From the NCBI GenBank assembly GCA_033439265.1, contig JAVTVX010000016.1:2710501-2774500 (forward strand): a DNA stretch of 64,000 nt. The letters are read 5' to 3'. The position numbers were made by a program, and so were the translations under genes. This DNA is from Dillenia suffruticosa. Taxonomy: Eukaryota; Streptophyta; Magnoliopsida; Dilleniales; Dilleniaceae. Below the pieces are notes generated by a model. That model made no database searches. It was not told the DNA's origin and saw only the letters and a program-made list of their open reading frames with translations. Numbering within the stretch: position 1 is the first letter of the stretch; each line of letters starts with the position of its first letter. This document shows positions 36,979 to 47,279 of this stretch, piece after piece.

Positions 36979-38920
36979 ATATGGTAAGTTTATTCATGTT
37001 CTTCATTATATATATGATGATTATGCAATTTACATTTTTTTGTTTAAAATGTATTATGGTTGACAGTTTCGACGTGGCGGCCATAGACGCAATTCTGATG
37101 GAAATTCACGCTCTTCACCATCGCAGTCTGCTTCGGCAGCTTCGCAATCGCATTCCCTTGCCCGCGATGTACCTTTGCCTCCCCCTTCTGTTGCAGGCCC
37201 TTCACATTCTCAACACATCGCTAGCAATGTACCTTCTGCAGTCCTTTCGGTGGAACAGTCGTATGCCGATAGAGAAGACAATCGAGAGTTAATAACCCCT
37301 TATGGAGATTCGTAAGTACTAAATTTTAAATTTATAGATGTATTATTTCTTTTATTTATGAAATAATTTCTTCTTTTAACTATCATATTTATTTAACATT
37401 GTTTGTTTGAAACTTTACGATAGATTTACAAATTCTGTACATGTTATTCACGAGTTGAATAGAATTGTGAATAATCATTGGGGAGGGGCTTCGATGTTTT
37501 ACACAAGCACTTTGGATGAAACAAAAGAACTATGGTGGAACGAGTTCAAGGTAAGTTATCCCAATCAGTTTATATATGAAATTAAGTTAATAGCTTTATA
37601 AGTTATTGCTTTCTTTCCATTGCAACGAGTATTCACTTGGGACGAGACTGAAGAGTTGGAAGTAAGAAGGATTTTCAAGAAAAAATGTGGTGATCACATT
37701 CGACACGTTTTAAATCATGCAAAGAGACATGTAAAAAAGCCCAACTGCATCACCGAGTAAAATTGGGGCAGGATTCTGAATTTTTGGGAATCGGAGGAGA
37801 GCCAACGAAGGAGTGAGCAAAATAAAAAAAATCGAGCTTATAATTCAGGGGAATCGTCTGCGACGTATGCCGGAGGCTCGATCACTATCGGTGAATATAG
37901 AAATAGATTGGTAATTTTATACAAATATTAATTTTTTTTATCTAATTTAAAGTATATCATTATTTCTAATAGTGTTTTTTTTATTTTAGGCAAAGGAAAT
38001 GGGGACCGAGCCTTCATTCATAGAGACTTTCACGCGCACATTTCAAAAAAAAGACAAGACTTGGAGCAGGGAGAGGGCTAGAGCAATTAAGGTTTGTAAT
38101 TTCAAATTTTCCAATTACTTTATGTACATTTTCAATGTTGATATGAACATTTTATGTTGAGCATATCATAACAATGTAGGAAGATGAATTCTTTATGTTA
38201 GTCTCTCTCAAGTTTATTTTTATTGTTGATTTGATTCTTTGATTTCTAATGAATTACTTGCTAGAGATTCTCTTTTATTTTTTTTTCCCTAAAATTTCAA
38301 CTTATTCAATGTTAATATAAATGTTCATAATTTAGATCCTATATGGAGTCATGATTTATGTTACAAAATCTTTTATTTTCCTTGATTATGTGTTTGTATT
38401 ATAATGTTATTGTAAATTTATTTTAATTTTTCTCATGACAATGTAGGAGAAATATGATGAGCTAACATGTAGAAGTTCGAGTGCTAGTGATGATGCTGGC
38501 GGATCTGAGCCATCTGTTGATAACATGAATACATGGCTCGAGGTGACTGGTGGACGAAAAGGGAGTAGAGTAGTTGGGTTAGGTTTTTTGAGCAGAACAT
38601 ACAAAATCGCCGGTTTATCTTCTTCCACACCACCAGCAGTTAGAGCACAAATAAATCAATTGAATGAAGAGGTGAGCCATTTGAAGGACTTGCTACTGCA
38701 AAGAGATCAGACATTCAGTGAACTTCAAGCAAAGCACATGCAAGAATTGCACGAGGTCCGCACGCAGCAAATGTTAATCATGCAGCATCTTCAGTTAGTC
38801 TCCACTCCAAATCAGATTCCCCCTTCTATTTCTCCTCCTGATAATGCTTGCGATGGTGATGAGGGTGATGATTTCTTTGATGATGATGATGATGATGGTG
38901 ATGGTGGAGGTCATACTTGA
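36979..38920 (+). pseudogene. Ptta/En/Spm-family (TNPA-like) second CACTA gene
   Basis: The first exon is just ATG (36979-36981), followed by GTAAGT; the second begins FRRGGHRRNSDG, rich in Ser and Pro. Later exons contain W-D-E-T-E-E-L-E, G-T-E-P-S-F-I-E-T-F and a helical stretch with S-F-L-rich then acidic tail (38860-38918). This pattern is that of the plant transposase family PF03004, whose members bind the subterminal repeats. An in-frame TAA near 37758 (after N-C-I-T-E) interrupts one exon. The last exon, about 38447-38920, is open for 131 codons from its internal Met and ends in a run of Asp. Confidence 0.7.
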
Positions 38921-39179
38921 AATTGTAAACTGTTATGTTACTGTTACATTGATTTTTTTTTAATGTATGGTTATTGATATTTCGATATTTAGTTTTGATG
39001 TTGCTTTTTTATTTGATATTATAAATATGATTGCTTGTTAAATTTTTAATTTATTGATCTTATTGAATAGGTAGTTATAATTATGAGTATAGATTGTTTA
39101 AATTTTATATTAAAAATGATTTGGATGATAATATTGTTGATGAGGTTGGGTGAGCAGGCAAATTTGTCCAAATATGTTA

Positions 39180-39963
39180 ATAAAATTTGTATTCGTTGTA
39201 AAATATATATTCGTGACAAATTTTGTTCCTAAAAATAATGCTCATGGTGATATAAATTTTGATTTGCGACGAATTTTGCAATGAAAAACATTCGTCGCCG
39301 ATTTGCAACAAATTATTTTTCGTTGGTGATTTGCGATAAAAAACTTATTCGTTGCAAAATTAGCAACAAATATTGTTTCGTCGCAAAAATTTTGGACGAA
39401 ATAAGATTCATCACAATTTTGCGACGAAATAATATTCGTCGCACCTTTTGCGACGAAATAGTATTCGTCGCACCTTTTGCGACGAAATAATATTCGTCGC
39501 TAAATTTGCGACGACTGTTTTTCGTCGCAACTTTTTCGACGAATTTAGCAACGAATTACTTTTCGTCGCAAAGTTTGCCATAAATTTTTTTTCGTTGGAA
39601 ATTTTGCGACGAAAAATGTATTTGTCGCAAAATTTGCAACGAAAAAGTAATTCGTCGCTAAGTTTGCGACGAAATTGGTTTTGTTGCAGAATTTGCGACG
39701 AATATTATATTAGTGGCAGATTTGCGACGAATATTTTTTTCGTCGCAAATGTTGTTGCAAATTTGCGATGAATTTCGCATCATATAAATATTTGTTGCAA
39801 ATTGTTGCGATGAATAATTAATTTTTCGTCACAAATTTTTGCGACAACTTATTAGCAACGAAAAAATATTTGTTGCAAAATTCGTCGCAAATGTGTTTTG
39901 CGACAAATTTTTCTTACAATTTCGTCCCAAATTTTGTCGCAAAAATTGTTTTTCTTTGTTGTG
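39180..39963. repeat. CACTA right subterminal repeats
   Basis: Some 25 or more copies of gcgacgaa / ttcgtcgc words in both orientations, spaced about 20-35 bp, up to the right terminus. They mirror the left end at 29440-30020. Confidence 0.85.
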
Positions 39964-40176
39964 ATAGTTCAATTGACATCATTCCTTTCCTTAAAGTACT
40001 TGAGTTCAATCTCTCCTATATGTAAACAAAAAAAGAACTATGAATAATTTCTTTAATATACATATATTTCAGTATCAAGCAGTGGAATGACAACAAAGGA
40101 TGGATTTATGTACCCTTTAACATTAAAAAGAAAGTGCTCATAAAGGGAAATTTCCCTAAATTAGAATGCGAAAAAG
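39964..40176. repeat. Unit flank repeat, copy 3 (second half)
   Basis: Begins with the ATA target duplication and continues the flank cut at 29422. It provides the empty site for the solo LTR at 2418 (tgagttcaatctctcc without interruption). Confidence 0.75.
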
Positions 40177-40387
40177 ACCAACGTGGGTTGAATCAAATGG
40201 ATGTGGGTTGAGTACCCTTAAGCATGATCGAGATTTGACTCCCGCTAAGAGTATCGGACCCTCATGTGTATGAAGCGTTCCCCATTGGGAGACACACCCT
40301 CCGAAAGGAGTCACTGCAGTGGTCGGTCCGGATTAGTCGGGGCGAAACCCCAGATATCGGGCGGTGTCCAAGACATGGTACAAAAAA
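40177..40387 (+). mobile_element. tRNA-like SINE, copy 2
   Basis: Same insertion as 5379-5588, with the target duplication decayed on the left (aatgcgaaaaag) and intact on the right. The B box is changed (GAGATTTGACTCC), so this copy is probably not transcribed. Units A and D thus descend from one unit that already held the SINE. Confidence 0.7.
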
Positions 40388-41200
40388 AATGCAAAAGAGT
40401 TCCTTTGTAGCATCCTATCGAAGTTTGGTGGAAACAAACAATTGGCAATCCAAACACGGCCCTAAAATGATGCATCTTAGACCTACAATTCTTCTTTTTC
40501 TCCTTTTATTTTAAACATGTTTTGGAGATTAACTATCCTTTAGGCTTGGACATTGGGTAACTTGTCATCTCAAGATTGGATGAATCTAGATCTGTTATTC
40601 ATAATCTATTAAATAACTTAAGGGCTATCATTTTTCTAAATATGATTTGCAAACTATATATCAATTGTCTTCTTAGTTTTCTTTAATGCAAGGCCAGTTT
40701 CGTATGATCTGTTGCCCTTTCCATGTGTTATCATGGTTTTAAGTTTTATAATTATACCAAAAAAAAAAAAAAAAACTTAACCCTTTAGTTATTATAAGGA
40801 ACATATAAGATAAAATACCTCAAATTTCCCCTCTATTATTGCAACTATAATTTCTTCTTTTATTAATTTTTAAATACAAACATATTTAATTTCATTGTCA
40901 TAAATATTCTATATATCATGACAAAAAAATTTGAAATATTTATTTACTTTTTGCATTTGTTATGGAAATAAGGGCGTTGGGTATCTAGGGAAATCCATGA
41001 GCTGATTTATGGGAAAACTTGGAGCCCACCATCCAAGAAGCTGTTTTAACTTTGGCCCGAATCCTTCAAAATTGGTGTGAAGAATCCTTTTGTTAGGTGT
41101 TGGTGTCAGTTTTATGTTCTACAAGTGTCAGGTGACCAAATCCTAAATTATTACGACCAAATCCTAAATTTATTTCCAGATTTTGATGGCTTCCTATGCA

Positions 41201-41207
41201 TATATAT
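41201..41207 (+). promoter_or_regulatory. Putative TATA box of gene D
   Basis: TATATAT, 78 bases before the ATG, in the conserved promoter block shared with A, C and E. Confidence 0.5.
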
Positions 41208-41284
41208 TCGCCATCGCATAGCCCTATACTTGCAACATCATATTCTTGGTATAAGGAGAAAACAAGTGTACAGCAAAATCAACC

Positions 41285-41638
41285 ATGAAGCAATCTTACT
41301 TCATTGTGATGCTTGCTTTGATTCTTCTGTTCAATCCCAAAGGTATTTCTTTCTTTTGAGGTTTATCGATTCAATATTTAGTTTTCGGATTAAAAACTTT
41401 ACTAACTCTTAGAGAATTTAGAGGATCTACTGCTGCAGGAGAAGCATCTACTAATAAGGTATGCACTGCGGAGAGACCATGGCCGGGGCCTTGCCTCAGT
41501 GATTATTTTTGCATATTTCAATTCACAAAAGAGTATGGAAAAGGGTACGAGACAAAGACATGCAAATGTATTCCTGGGAAAACCGATGAGTCTCATACTT
41601 GCAAATGCGAAATTCCTTGTTCCCCATCGCCTGCATAA
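41285..41638 (+). CDS. Secreted cysteine-rich (SCR/defensin-like) peptide D
   Basis: Exons 41285-41342 and 41439-41638, with a 96-bp phase-1 intron, give 85 residues. The signal peptide is identical to copy A. The mature part differs from A at V27 and T58; the eight cysteines and their spacing are unchanged. Two more differences in exon 2 are silent, so four of 200 bases differ from A. Promoter and TATA block are intact and no LTR lies in the promoter. Expected to be secreted and disulfide-bonded; target unknown. Together with A and C it forms a dispersed family within 35 kb. Confidence 0.8.
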
Positions 41639-43679
41639 AGCATGGGTCGCTGTTGAAGCTTATATATTTTATGTGCCTCTGTGGTTTTCTTTTATCGCCA
41701 TTTTCAGTTAAATGCTCTTTTTTTTCTCCTCATTTTGTGTATTCGGAGTTAGGAGAATGAGTAAAAATCATAGTTTGGTAATTGCAGAAAACCTTTCATT
41801 TGTTTCGTTCTTTTTTTTTTTTTAATTACATACTAAAATGATTCACATTTCTAAATAAAATTCCAATACTGCCTTGATTAATGTTAAAAGAATAATTGTA
41901 ATGAAAAAAAAATTCTGATAAAAAGGAAACTGAAAAAAACTCATAAAATTTCTCAATGAATAAGTATAATTAATTATTATATTAAAAAATTATGATATTA
42001 AAAGTAAAAACTCACCGTGGGGCTGGCCTACTGATCGCTGAAATCAGCCATGATTTTGGGAATCAAAAGAAGGCAAGCATTGGGCGGCTTACAGGGGGAG
42101 ATGCGGGCTGTGGGCATTGAGCACGACCATATTTTCTCTTCTATCCCACCGGGGGCATGAGAGGATACCATATACCATTACTGTAAACTGTAAAGTGGTA
42201 CTATATGGTTATAATATTTTTGGAACAAGTTATATTAATTTATAATTGAAAAATATTCTATGGTATCTTAATAATAGTAACAATTTTGACGATATGATAA
42301 ATGATTAATTATCATATCGTTTTTAAGGTAGTAGCAGAGCGAGCGGCGAGAGGGGTTACTGTCGTATGAAATTCTCAACAAAGAATTTATAGTATGAATT
42401 TTTTATAAATTAAGATCCTTAAAACTCATTTTTGTTTATTCTAAAATTATAATTTATCCTTTAAAATTTAAGAAAAAATTTTGCTCCTTAAAAGTTTCCA
42501 ATTGAAAATATTTTAAAACCAACCAAACATCCCTTTATACCATCTTTCTTGAAGGCCACATCAGATGCACTTTTGTTGCCAGGATTTCTCCCCCTCCTCT
42601 ACAAAATCCTGCAACAGATCAAGGCAGAAAATCCTATAGTTTTGGCCAATATTATAAATATTTTCTTAAATTTTATAAGATTATTGTTAGGAGACCTTTA
42701 AAATTTTATTTCAATCAATTTACCTCCCCATAAATTTTAAAATAAAAATCAATCGGACTCAAAAATGAATGGAGTTTTTTTTTTTCATCTGAAGGTGAGT
42801 TATTTTCTTTATTTAAGGCTAAATATAGAATATTTGTGAAAAAATTAGTTGAAAAGGCTAAATTTGGTAATTAGTATAGAAGAATGTAAAAATTAAAATC
42901 AAAAATGGTTTAGGAGAAAATGTTGCTTGTCAAAATTTTCATGAACATTTGCTACAACGAATGACGGAAAAAAATAAGTACCTCATACAATTTGAAGGCT
43001 AAATTCAAATTTCTTACAAAAATAAGAGGAAAACCCAATACAAATTCTTAGCATCATCCACCTAAATTTATTTCCCAAAATTTTAAGTGCTAATTAGCTA
43101 TGTACTTGAAATTCAGGGGGCTATTTAAAATTAGACGAAAGAATAGGAGATTATTTGTGGTTTTAGACTGTAATTTTTTTAGTATAATTTCTCTAATTCA
43201 TATAGTTGGTATCTTATTACACACAGAGTTTATATATGTACAACAGAAGAGTAGGTGTATTGTGAATAATCCCTAGAATCCCTTTCATGTCGTATTAATT
43301 AATTTGATTAAAATATTTAGACCTATTCAAAAATTTAGTAATCACCTGGGAAAGAATTTTTATTAAGCTAAAAAGGGTATTCATATTTTGTTCCATTCAA
43401 GTATTTGATGTAAATTTGTTTGTATTCCCTATATATATAAAACGCCGAAGGTGCTTACTATGCATTTCTTTTGGGACGCCTCTATATGGTCCTCTCATAT
43501 TTTTGGGACTCCGTTAATTTTTTTTTCCATTCAAGTCGTTGCACTTCCTTTTATCTTTTCTTTTTCCCCCTTTTGGTCCTTGCACCTTTTTGACCCGCAA
43601 CTGCACTTTATTTTTTTTTCAATTCAAGTCTTTACACTTTTTTTTATCCTTTTTTTTCCGCTTAGGTCTTAGACCTTAC

Positions 43680-44016
43680 ACAACCCTAGGATGATGCATC
43701 TTAGACATACAATTCTTCTTTTTCTCCTTTTATTTAAAACGTGATTTGGAGATTAATTATCCTTTAGGCTTGGACATTGGGTAACTTGTCATCGCAAGAT
43801 AGGATGAGACCCTCGTAGTCTAGATCTACTATTCATAATCTATTAAAGAACTTAAGGGCTGTCGTTTTTCTAAATATGATTTGCAAACTATATATCAATC
43901 ATCTTCTTAGTTTTCTTTATTGCAAGGCCAGTTTCATACGATATTTTGCCCTTTTCAAGTGTAATCATGGTTATAAATTTTACAATTACACAAAAAAAAA
44001 AAAACTTAACCCATTA
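43680..44016 (+). repeat. Start of unit E
   Basis: Repeats the opening of unit A (5655-5985) through the A-run and cttaaccc, then joins a 5'-truncated Copia LTR. Here the distal promoter of gene E is separated from its proximal part by transposon DNA. Confidence 0.65.
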
Positions 44017-45590
44017 ATATTAGTTGATATGCCCATGCAGGCACTACTACAAATTTAGGCAACAGTGACGAAAATTTTTATCACTAAAAATAAAAAATCC
44101 ATCGTTAAAAAATATTAGCAATGGATTTTTTTTGTTGCTAAATCTATCATAATATACCACCTTGTTAATTTTTACCGACAGAACAACAATCCGTCGCTGA
44201 TTTTAGCGACGAAATAAAACTCATCACTGAAAATATCCAACAGAAAATTCCATCGCTGATTCTTGAGCCCTGAGACACAAGCTCAGTGACGGATTAACAA
44301 TGGAAAAAAAATTCGTCACTAAAAATATCTGACTGAAAATTTCGTCACTAAAAATTAGAACACTCATACCCATACACTTGCTAGCACGCAGCCTTACGTT
44401 CTCGCACGCGCCCTACCCGCCTGTGACCCACCCAGCACTGCCTCCTTTAATCTGCGAAAATTCCATCTTCAACTCTTCCGAGAGGAATCAAACCTGTGCA
44501 TAATAAAAACATCTACGACCTTACAACCATCAGACCACAATGATACATCTACTATTACTTTTCTTTTTTTTTATTTCTTATCTTTGTCACACAATTTTTT
44601 TAATAATAATAAAATAAAATAAAATGATAATTTATTATAAATTAATAAATTATTATCTAAAAATAAAATAATAAAAATTTTTAACAAAATAAAATACTTT
44701 TATTTTTTTACAAAATAAAATAAAAAGAAAAAGAAATTAATAAAAAAAAACTTCGTCGATAATCCGTCAGTAAAATTTCCGTCGCTAATCCGTCACTAAA
44801 TTTTCGTCGGTAATCCGTCACTAATTCGTCGCTGATCTGTACATATTTCTTTTATTTTTTTTTACCTTTCAGCACTATATCGACGGATCAGTAACGAAAA
44901 TTTTCTGTCACTAAAAATTCCGTCGGTAATTCATCGCTGATAGTTTTATAGAATTTTTTTTCTATTTGCCACATTAGCAACGGATTAGCGATAGAAATTT
45001 TTCCGTCGCTAATCTCTTGGTATTCAGTCCGATATTAATCCGTTTCAAATCCAATACTATTATCGACGGATTTTTTTCTGTCGGTAATTTTTCGTCTTTA
45101 ATAGCGTGTTTCTTGTAGTGAGGGGCATTTTGAACTTTTTAACTTAATTCAAATTAATTTGAATTTGATTGAATCTCACTCCATATAATCTTTCCATTTT
45201 AGACCCACGTTTCATTATGGGGTTTAACAACTCTGATAATTGGATACATGAGATGACAGTTCCTTGTGTGAGAGACAACTGTGAGAATGCATTTTTGGAG
45301 TTTGTGAAATAAGCACATATTTTCTAGAGAAAAAAATACAGGTTCGAGAAAATTTGGACGAGAAAATTTTCTTTTTCTATCATTGTATCATCGGATTTTA
45401 AATTGAGACGTCATAATATAGTAATGGTGGATCAATTTTTTATCATCATCCTGACCGAATGATCCGTACGAGAGAGTTCGTGACTCGATTGATTTTTCGG
45501 AGACCTACAAATTGAGCTATTCATCCAAAATTTCCAAATATTCAATTTTTGTGATTTACTACGCTTTCGTACATGTGAATAAATATAACA
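44017..45590 (+). repeat. Copia 5' LTR, truncated and split
   Basis: Parts 44017-44041 and 45121-45590 match about 26010-26509 of the complete LTR; the first 300 bp or so are missing. It ends ATAACA at 45590 and a primer-binding site follows, so it is a 5' LTR. A small CACTA element sits inside. Confidence 0.75.
44042..45120. mobile_element. Non-autonomous CACTA element, 1.08 kb
   Basis: It begins CACTACTACAAATTTAGGC and ends GTGTTTCTTGTAGTG, with a 3-bp duplication AGG at 44039-44041 and 45121-45123. The empty site is exact in the LTR at 26030 (catgcaggggcatttt). Subterminal words such as ccgtcgctaatccgtc occur at both ends. It has no transposase domain and depends on another element to move. 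Its middle is AT-rich with a short unrelated stretch near 44370-44530. Confidence 0.9.
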
Positions 45591-45602
45591 TTGATATCAG
45601 AG
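45591..45602 (+). other. Copia primer-binding site
   Basis: TTGATATCAGAG directly follows the LTR end and is one or two changes from TGGTATCAGAG, the usual plant Copia primer site complementary to initiator methionine tRNA. It marks the LTR to its left as a 5' LTR. Confidence 0.7.
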
Positions 45603-45866
45603 TTTTGTTGCATTTATTAAAAAAAATTGAAAAATTTTGAATATAGAATGTGTAGGGTAAAATTTAGGGTTCGGATCACGAATGAGTTTCGTGAATTCGA
45701 AGATACCATGAGAATACTCATAGTTCAATGATTATGAAAATTATTTTTGTTAAATTTTTTGAATATGTTTAAACAATGAAAAGTTTGGTCAAACTTTGCG
45801 ACCATACGAAATTCAAAACCTTAGATTTATCACAGAAACAATATCACTAAATGTAGTCTAGTATAT
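45603..45866 (+). mobile_element. Copia leader fragment
   Basis: Sequence following the primer-binding site, ended by unit E promoter sequence (tatttgaaatatttatttac). The rest of the element is gone, so an internal deletion joined the leader to the unit. Confidence 0.6.
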
Positions 45867-46324
45867 GCAATGTATTTGAAATATTTATTTACTTTTTATG
45901 CTTTTGTTCTGGAAATAAGGGCGTTGGGTATCTAGGGAAATCCATGAGCTGATCTATGGGTAAATTTGGTGCCCACCAACCAAGGAGCTGTTTTAACTTT
46001 GGCCCGAAACATTCACAATAAGTGTGAAGAATCCTTTTTGTTAGCCGTTGATATCTGTGTTATGTTTTACAAGTGTCAGCTGACCCAATCCTAAATTATT
46101 ATGACCGAATCCTAAATTTATTTCCAGATTTTGGTGGCTTCCCATGCATATATATTCGCCATCGCATAGCCCTATACTTGCAATATCATATTCTTGGTAT
46201 AAGGAGAAAAACAAGCGTACAGCAAAATCAACCATGAAGCCATCTTACTTCATTGTGATTCTTGCTTTGATTCTTCTGTTCAATCCCAAAGGTATTTCTT
46301 TCTTTTGACGTTTATTGATGCAAT
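45867..46324 (+). repeat. Unit E proximal promoter and exon 1
   Basis: Matches unit A from 6140 and unit C from 26660 up to the start of the intron, where a CACTA element has inserted. Promoter block and TATATAT (46149-46155) are intact. Confidence 0.75.
46234..46291 (+). pseudogene. Peptide gene E, exon 1 only
   Basis: Intact signal-peptide exon (MKPSYFIVILALILLF) with its GT donor. The CACTA terminus CACTACAAAAC enters at 46325, 33 bases into the intron. No cysteine exon follows within the window. Exon 2 may lie beyond the right edge if the transposon and anything nested in it extend that far, or it may be lost. If transcribed, the message would run into the transposon. Confidence 0.75.
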
Positions 46325-46552
46325 CACTACAAAACAAGTGACTTTTATTGACGGACTAAAACCGTCTCCTAAATATAGAAAAGCCGTCAGAAAAACCTTC
46401 TCCAACGGATAGGGATTTAGTCGGTAATACACCAGTCGGGATAAATGTATTCTGACACTTTTAATCACCGTTGGAATATGTTATATATTTATACTGACGG
46501 TTAGAACTGTAAATAGTGTTGAGAAAACTTACTATTGTCATTATAGTTATTA

Positions 46553-47025
46553 CTATCATCACTTACTACTCACTTACTAGTTACTTACTTCTTGATTATT
46601 ACTATTATCATTTACTACTCACTTACTAGTTACTTACTTCTTGGTTATTACCATCATTTACTACTTACTTACTAGTTACTTACTTCTTGGTTATTACTAT
46701 CATCATTTACTACTCACTTACTATTCACTTACTAGTTACTTACTTCTTTGTTATTACCATCATTTACTACTCACTTACTAGTTACTTACTTCTTGGTTAT
46801 TACTATCATCATTTACTACTCACTTACTAGTTACTTACTTCTTGGTTATTACCATCATTTACTACTCACTTACTAGTTACTTACTTCTTGATTATTACTA
46901 TCATCATTTACTACTCACTTACTAATTACTTACTTCTTGGTTATTACTATCATCATTTACTACTCACTTACTAGTTACTTACTTCTTAGTTACTACTATC
47001 ATCACTTATTTACTTTTTGATTACT
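46553..47025. repeat. CACTA subterminal tandem array
   Basis: About ten units of 46-49 bp built on actcacttactagttacttacttc, with ttggttattaccatcattt between. The spacing varies by a short duplicated insert. It lies 230 bp inside the terminus, where TNPA-type binding repeats are expected. Bases 47025-47280 show nothing further. Confidence 0.85.
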
Positions 47026-47279
47026 ATTACACCAGTCACTATAGTCTATAGTCGGTTACTATACATATCTTCTTCTGTGAGTAAATGTTATAAGTTTTGT
47101 GGATGGTTAATACAAATATAAGGAAATATAATTAAAAATGTGAAAATAAAGAAAATAGTAAAATATTGTACTATTGGAAAATGATTGATACAATAGGATA
47201 AAAAACAAAAAGATTACATATCCCACACCCACAATCCACATATCTTCTTCGGAGATGCTTCACTTCAATTATCAAAAGA

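Larger units (their letters stand above)
29423..39963 (+). mobile_element. Complete CACTA (En/Spm) element, 10.5 kb
   Basis: The left end is CACTACAAAAAAAGC and the right end reads GTTTTTCTTTGTTGTG, giving imperfect inverted termini. A 3-bp duplication ATA lies at 29420-29422 and 39964-39966, and the intact target is at 2396-2417 and 20889. Subterminal arrays of gcgacgaa/ttcgtcgc words sit at both ends. Inside are a tnp2-type transposase (32953-36713) and a second gene of the plant Ptta/En/Spm family (36979-38920), both on the plus strand. Stops and shifts in both mean it cannot move by itself unless another copy supplies the proteins. Confidence 0.9.
40455..43679 (+). repeat. Segmental duplication unit D
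   Basis: Closely matches unit A over its length. It also has about 0.6 kb after the gene (about 41860-42620) that is shared partly with unit C and missing from A near 7210-7260. Apart from peptide gene D no coding sequence was seen. Confidence 0.75.

Noticed and set aside
6493-41638. Naming the peptide genes SCR or SP11, the self-incompatibility ligand
   Set aside because: The cysteine layout is similar, but no receptor-kinase partner is in the window, C3-C4 spacing is longer, and several other defensin-like families share this gene structure.
46553-47025. CRISPR-like or centromeric satellite array
   Set aside because: Units are direct repeats with no unique spacers, in a plant transposon, confined to 0.5 kb just inside a CACTA terminus.
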